A DNA stretch of 34,725 nt, taken from the NCBI GenBank assembly GCA_021798485.1, contig JAJZGK010000008.1, forward strand, positions 1-34,725, written 5' to 3'. Positions 34,718 through 34,725 of this stretch are shown piece by piece (position 1 is the first letter of the stretch; every line of letters starts with the position of its first letter). Under the pieces are notes generated by a model. It did no database searches. It saw only the letters and a list, made by a program, of their open reading frames with translations, and was not told the origin of the DNA. The translations under genes and the position numbers were made by a program. Origin of the DNA: Pseudomonadota bacterium. Lineage in GTDB: Bacteria > Pseudomonadota > Alphaproteobacteria > Rhodospirillales > Magnetospirillaceae.

Positions 34718-34725
34718 ATACCGGC
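34718..34725 (+). repeat. Start of a further 128-bp repeat copy, cut by window edge
   Basis: The last eight bases, ATACCGGC, equal the left end of the repeat and follow copy F after one base. This suggests a second tandem pair, like C and D. Confidence 0.6.

Overview
This is a roughly 35 kb, high-GC (about two-thirds G+C by eye) chromosomal segment of an alphaproteobacterium, most likely a Rhodospirillales/Magnetospirillum-like organism. The evidence is a hisZ-purA pair, an alphaproteobacterial serC with a serC-leader-like 5' region, RpoH, several methyl-accepting chemotaxis proteins (two soluble, with C-terminal CZB zinc domains), and uniformly GC-rich codon use. The assignment to a lineage is inference; no rRNA is present.

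Layout. 1-4200: the 3' part of a caspase-like/Sel1-repeat protein, a membrane chemoreceptor and a small heat-shock protein. 4381-13415: a catechol meta-cleavage cluster. A divergent canonical 4-oxalocrotonate tautomerase faces an operon of XylT-type ferredoxin, catechol 2,3-dioxygenase, 2-hydroxymuconic semialdehyde dehydrogenase, 2-oxopent-4-enoate hydratase, acetaldehyde dehydrogenase, 4-hydroxy-2-oxovalerate aldolase, 4-oxalocrotonate decarboxylase, an SDR-like protein, a fused double-domain tautomerase and a LysR regulator. The order follows dmpQBC(D)EFGHI, but no hydrolase (DmpD) is present and an SDR sits between H and I. Ring cleavage products would therefore go through the dehydrogenase/4-oxalocrotonate branch to pyruvate and acetyl-CoA. 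13542-17187: a partner-switching signalling pair (STAS protein, and a HATPase-REC-PP2C fusion) next to a soluble CZB chemoreceptor. 17374-20174: a four-repeat membrane protein followed by an OmpR-type response regulator and a histidine kinase. 20256-21853: a HipB/HipA-type toxin-antitoxin module of different base composition beside two tandem tRNA-Glu genes. 22171-25025: JAMM peptidase, a small membrane protein, RluD-like pseudouridine synthase and rpoH. 25078-27592: a small membrane protein and a large membrane-anchored protein with a degenerate (pseudo)kinase domain. 27997-34043: purA, hisZ, a second soluble CZB chemoreceptor, an IalB-like exported protein and serC. The window ends with a small unrecognised gene.

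A 128-bp multi-hairpin repeat occurs six times (five full copies, one truncated), plus the first bases of a seventh at the window edge. Copies sit directly at the 3' ends of genes. In two cases the repeat supplies the stop codon, and one copy lies inside the catechol operon between the ferredoxin and the dioxygenase. This repeat family, the HATPase-REC-PP2C/STAS pair, the fused tautomerase, the degenerate SDR and the pseudokinase pair are the parts most worth a second look.
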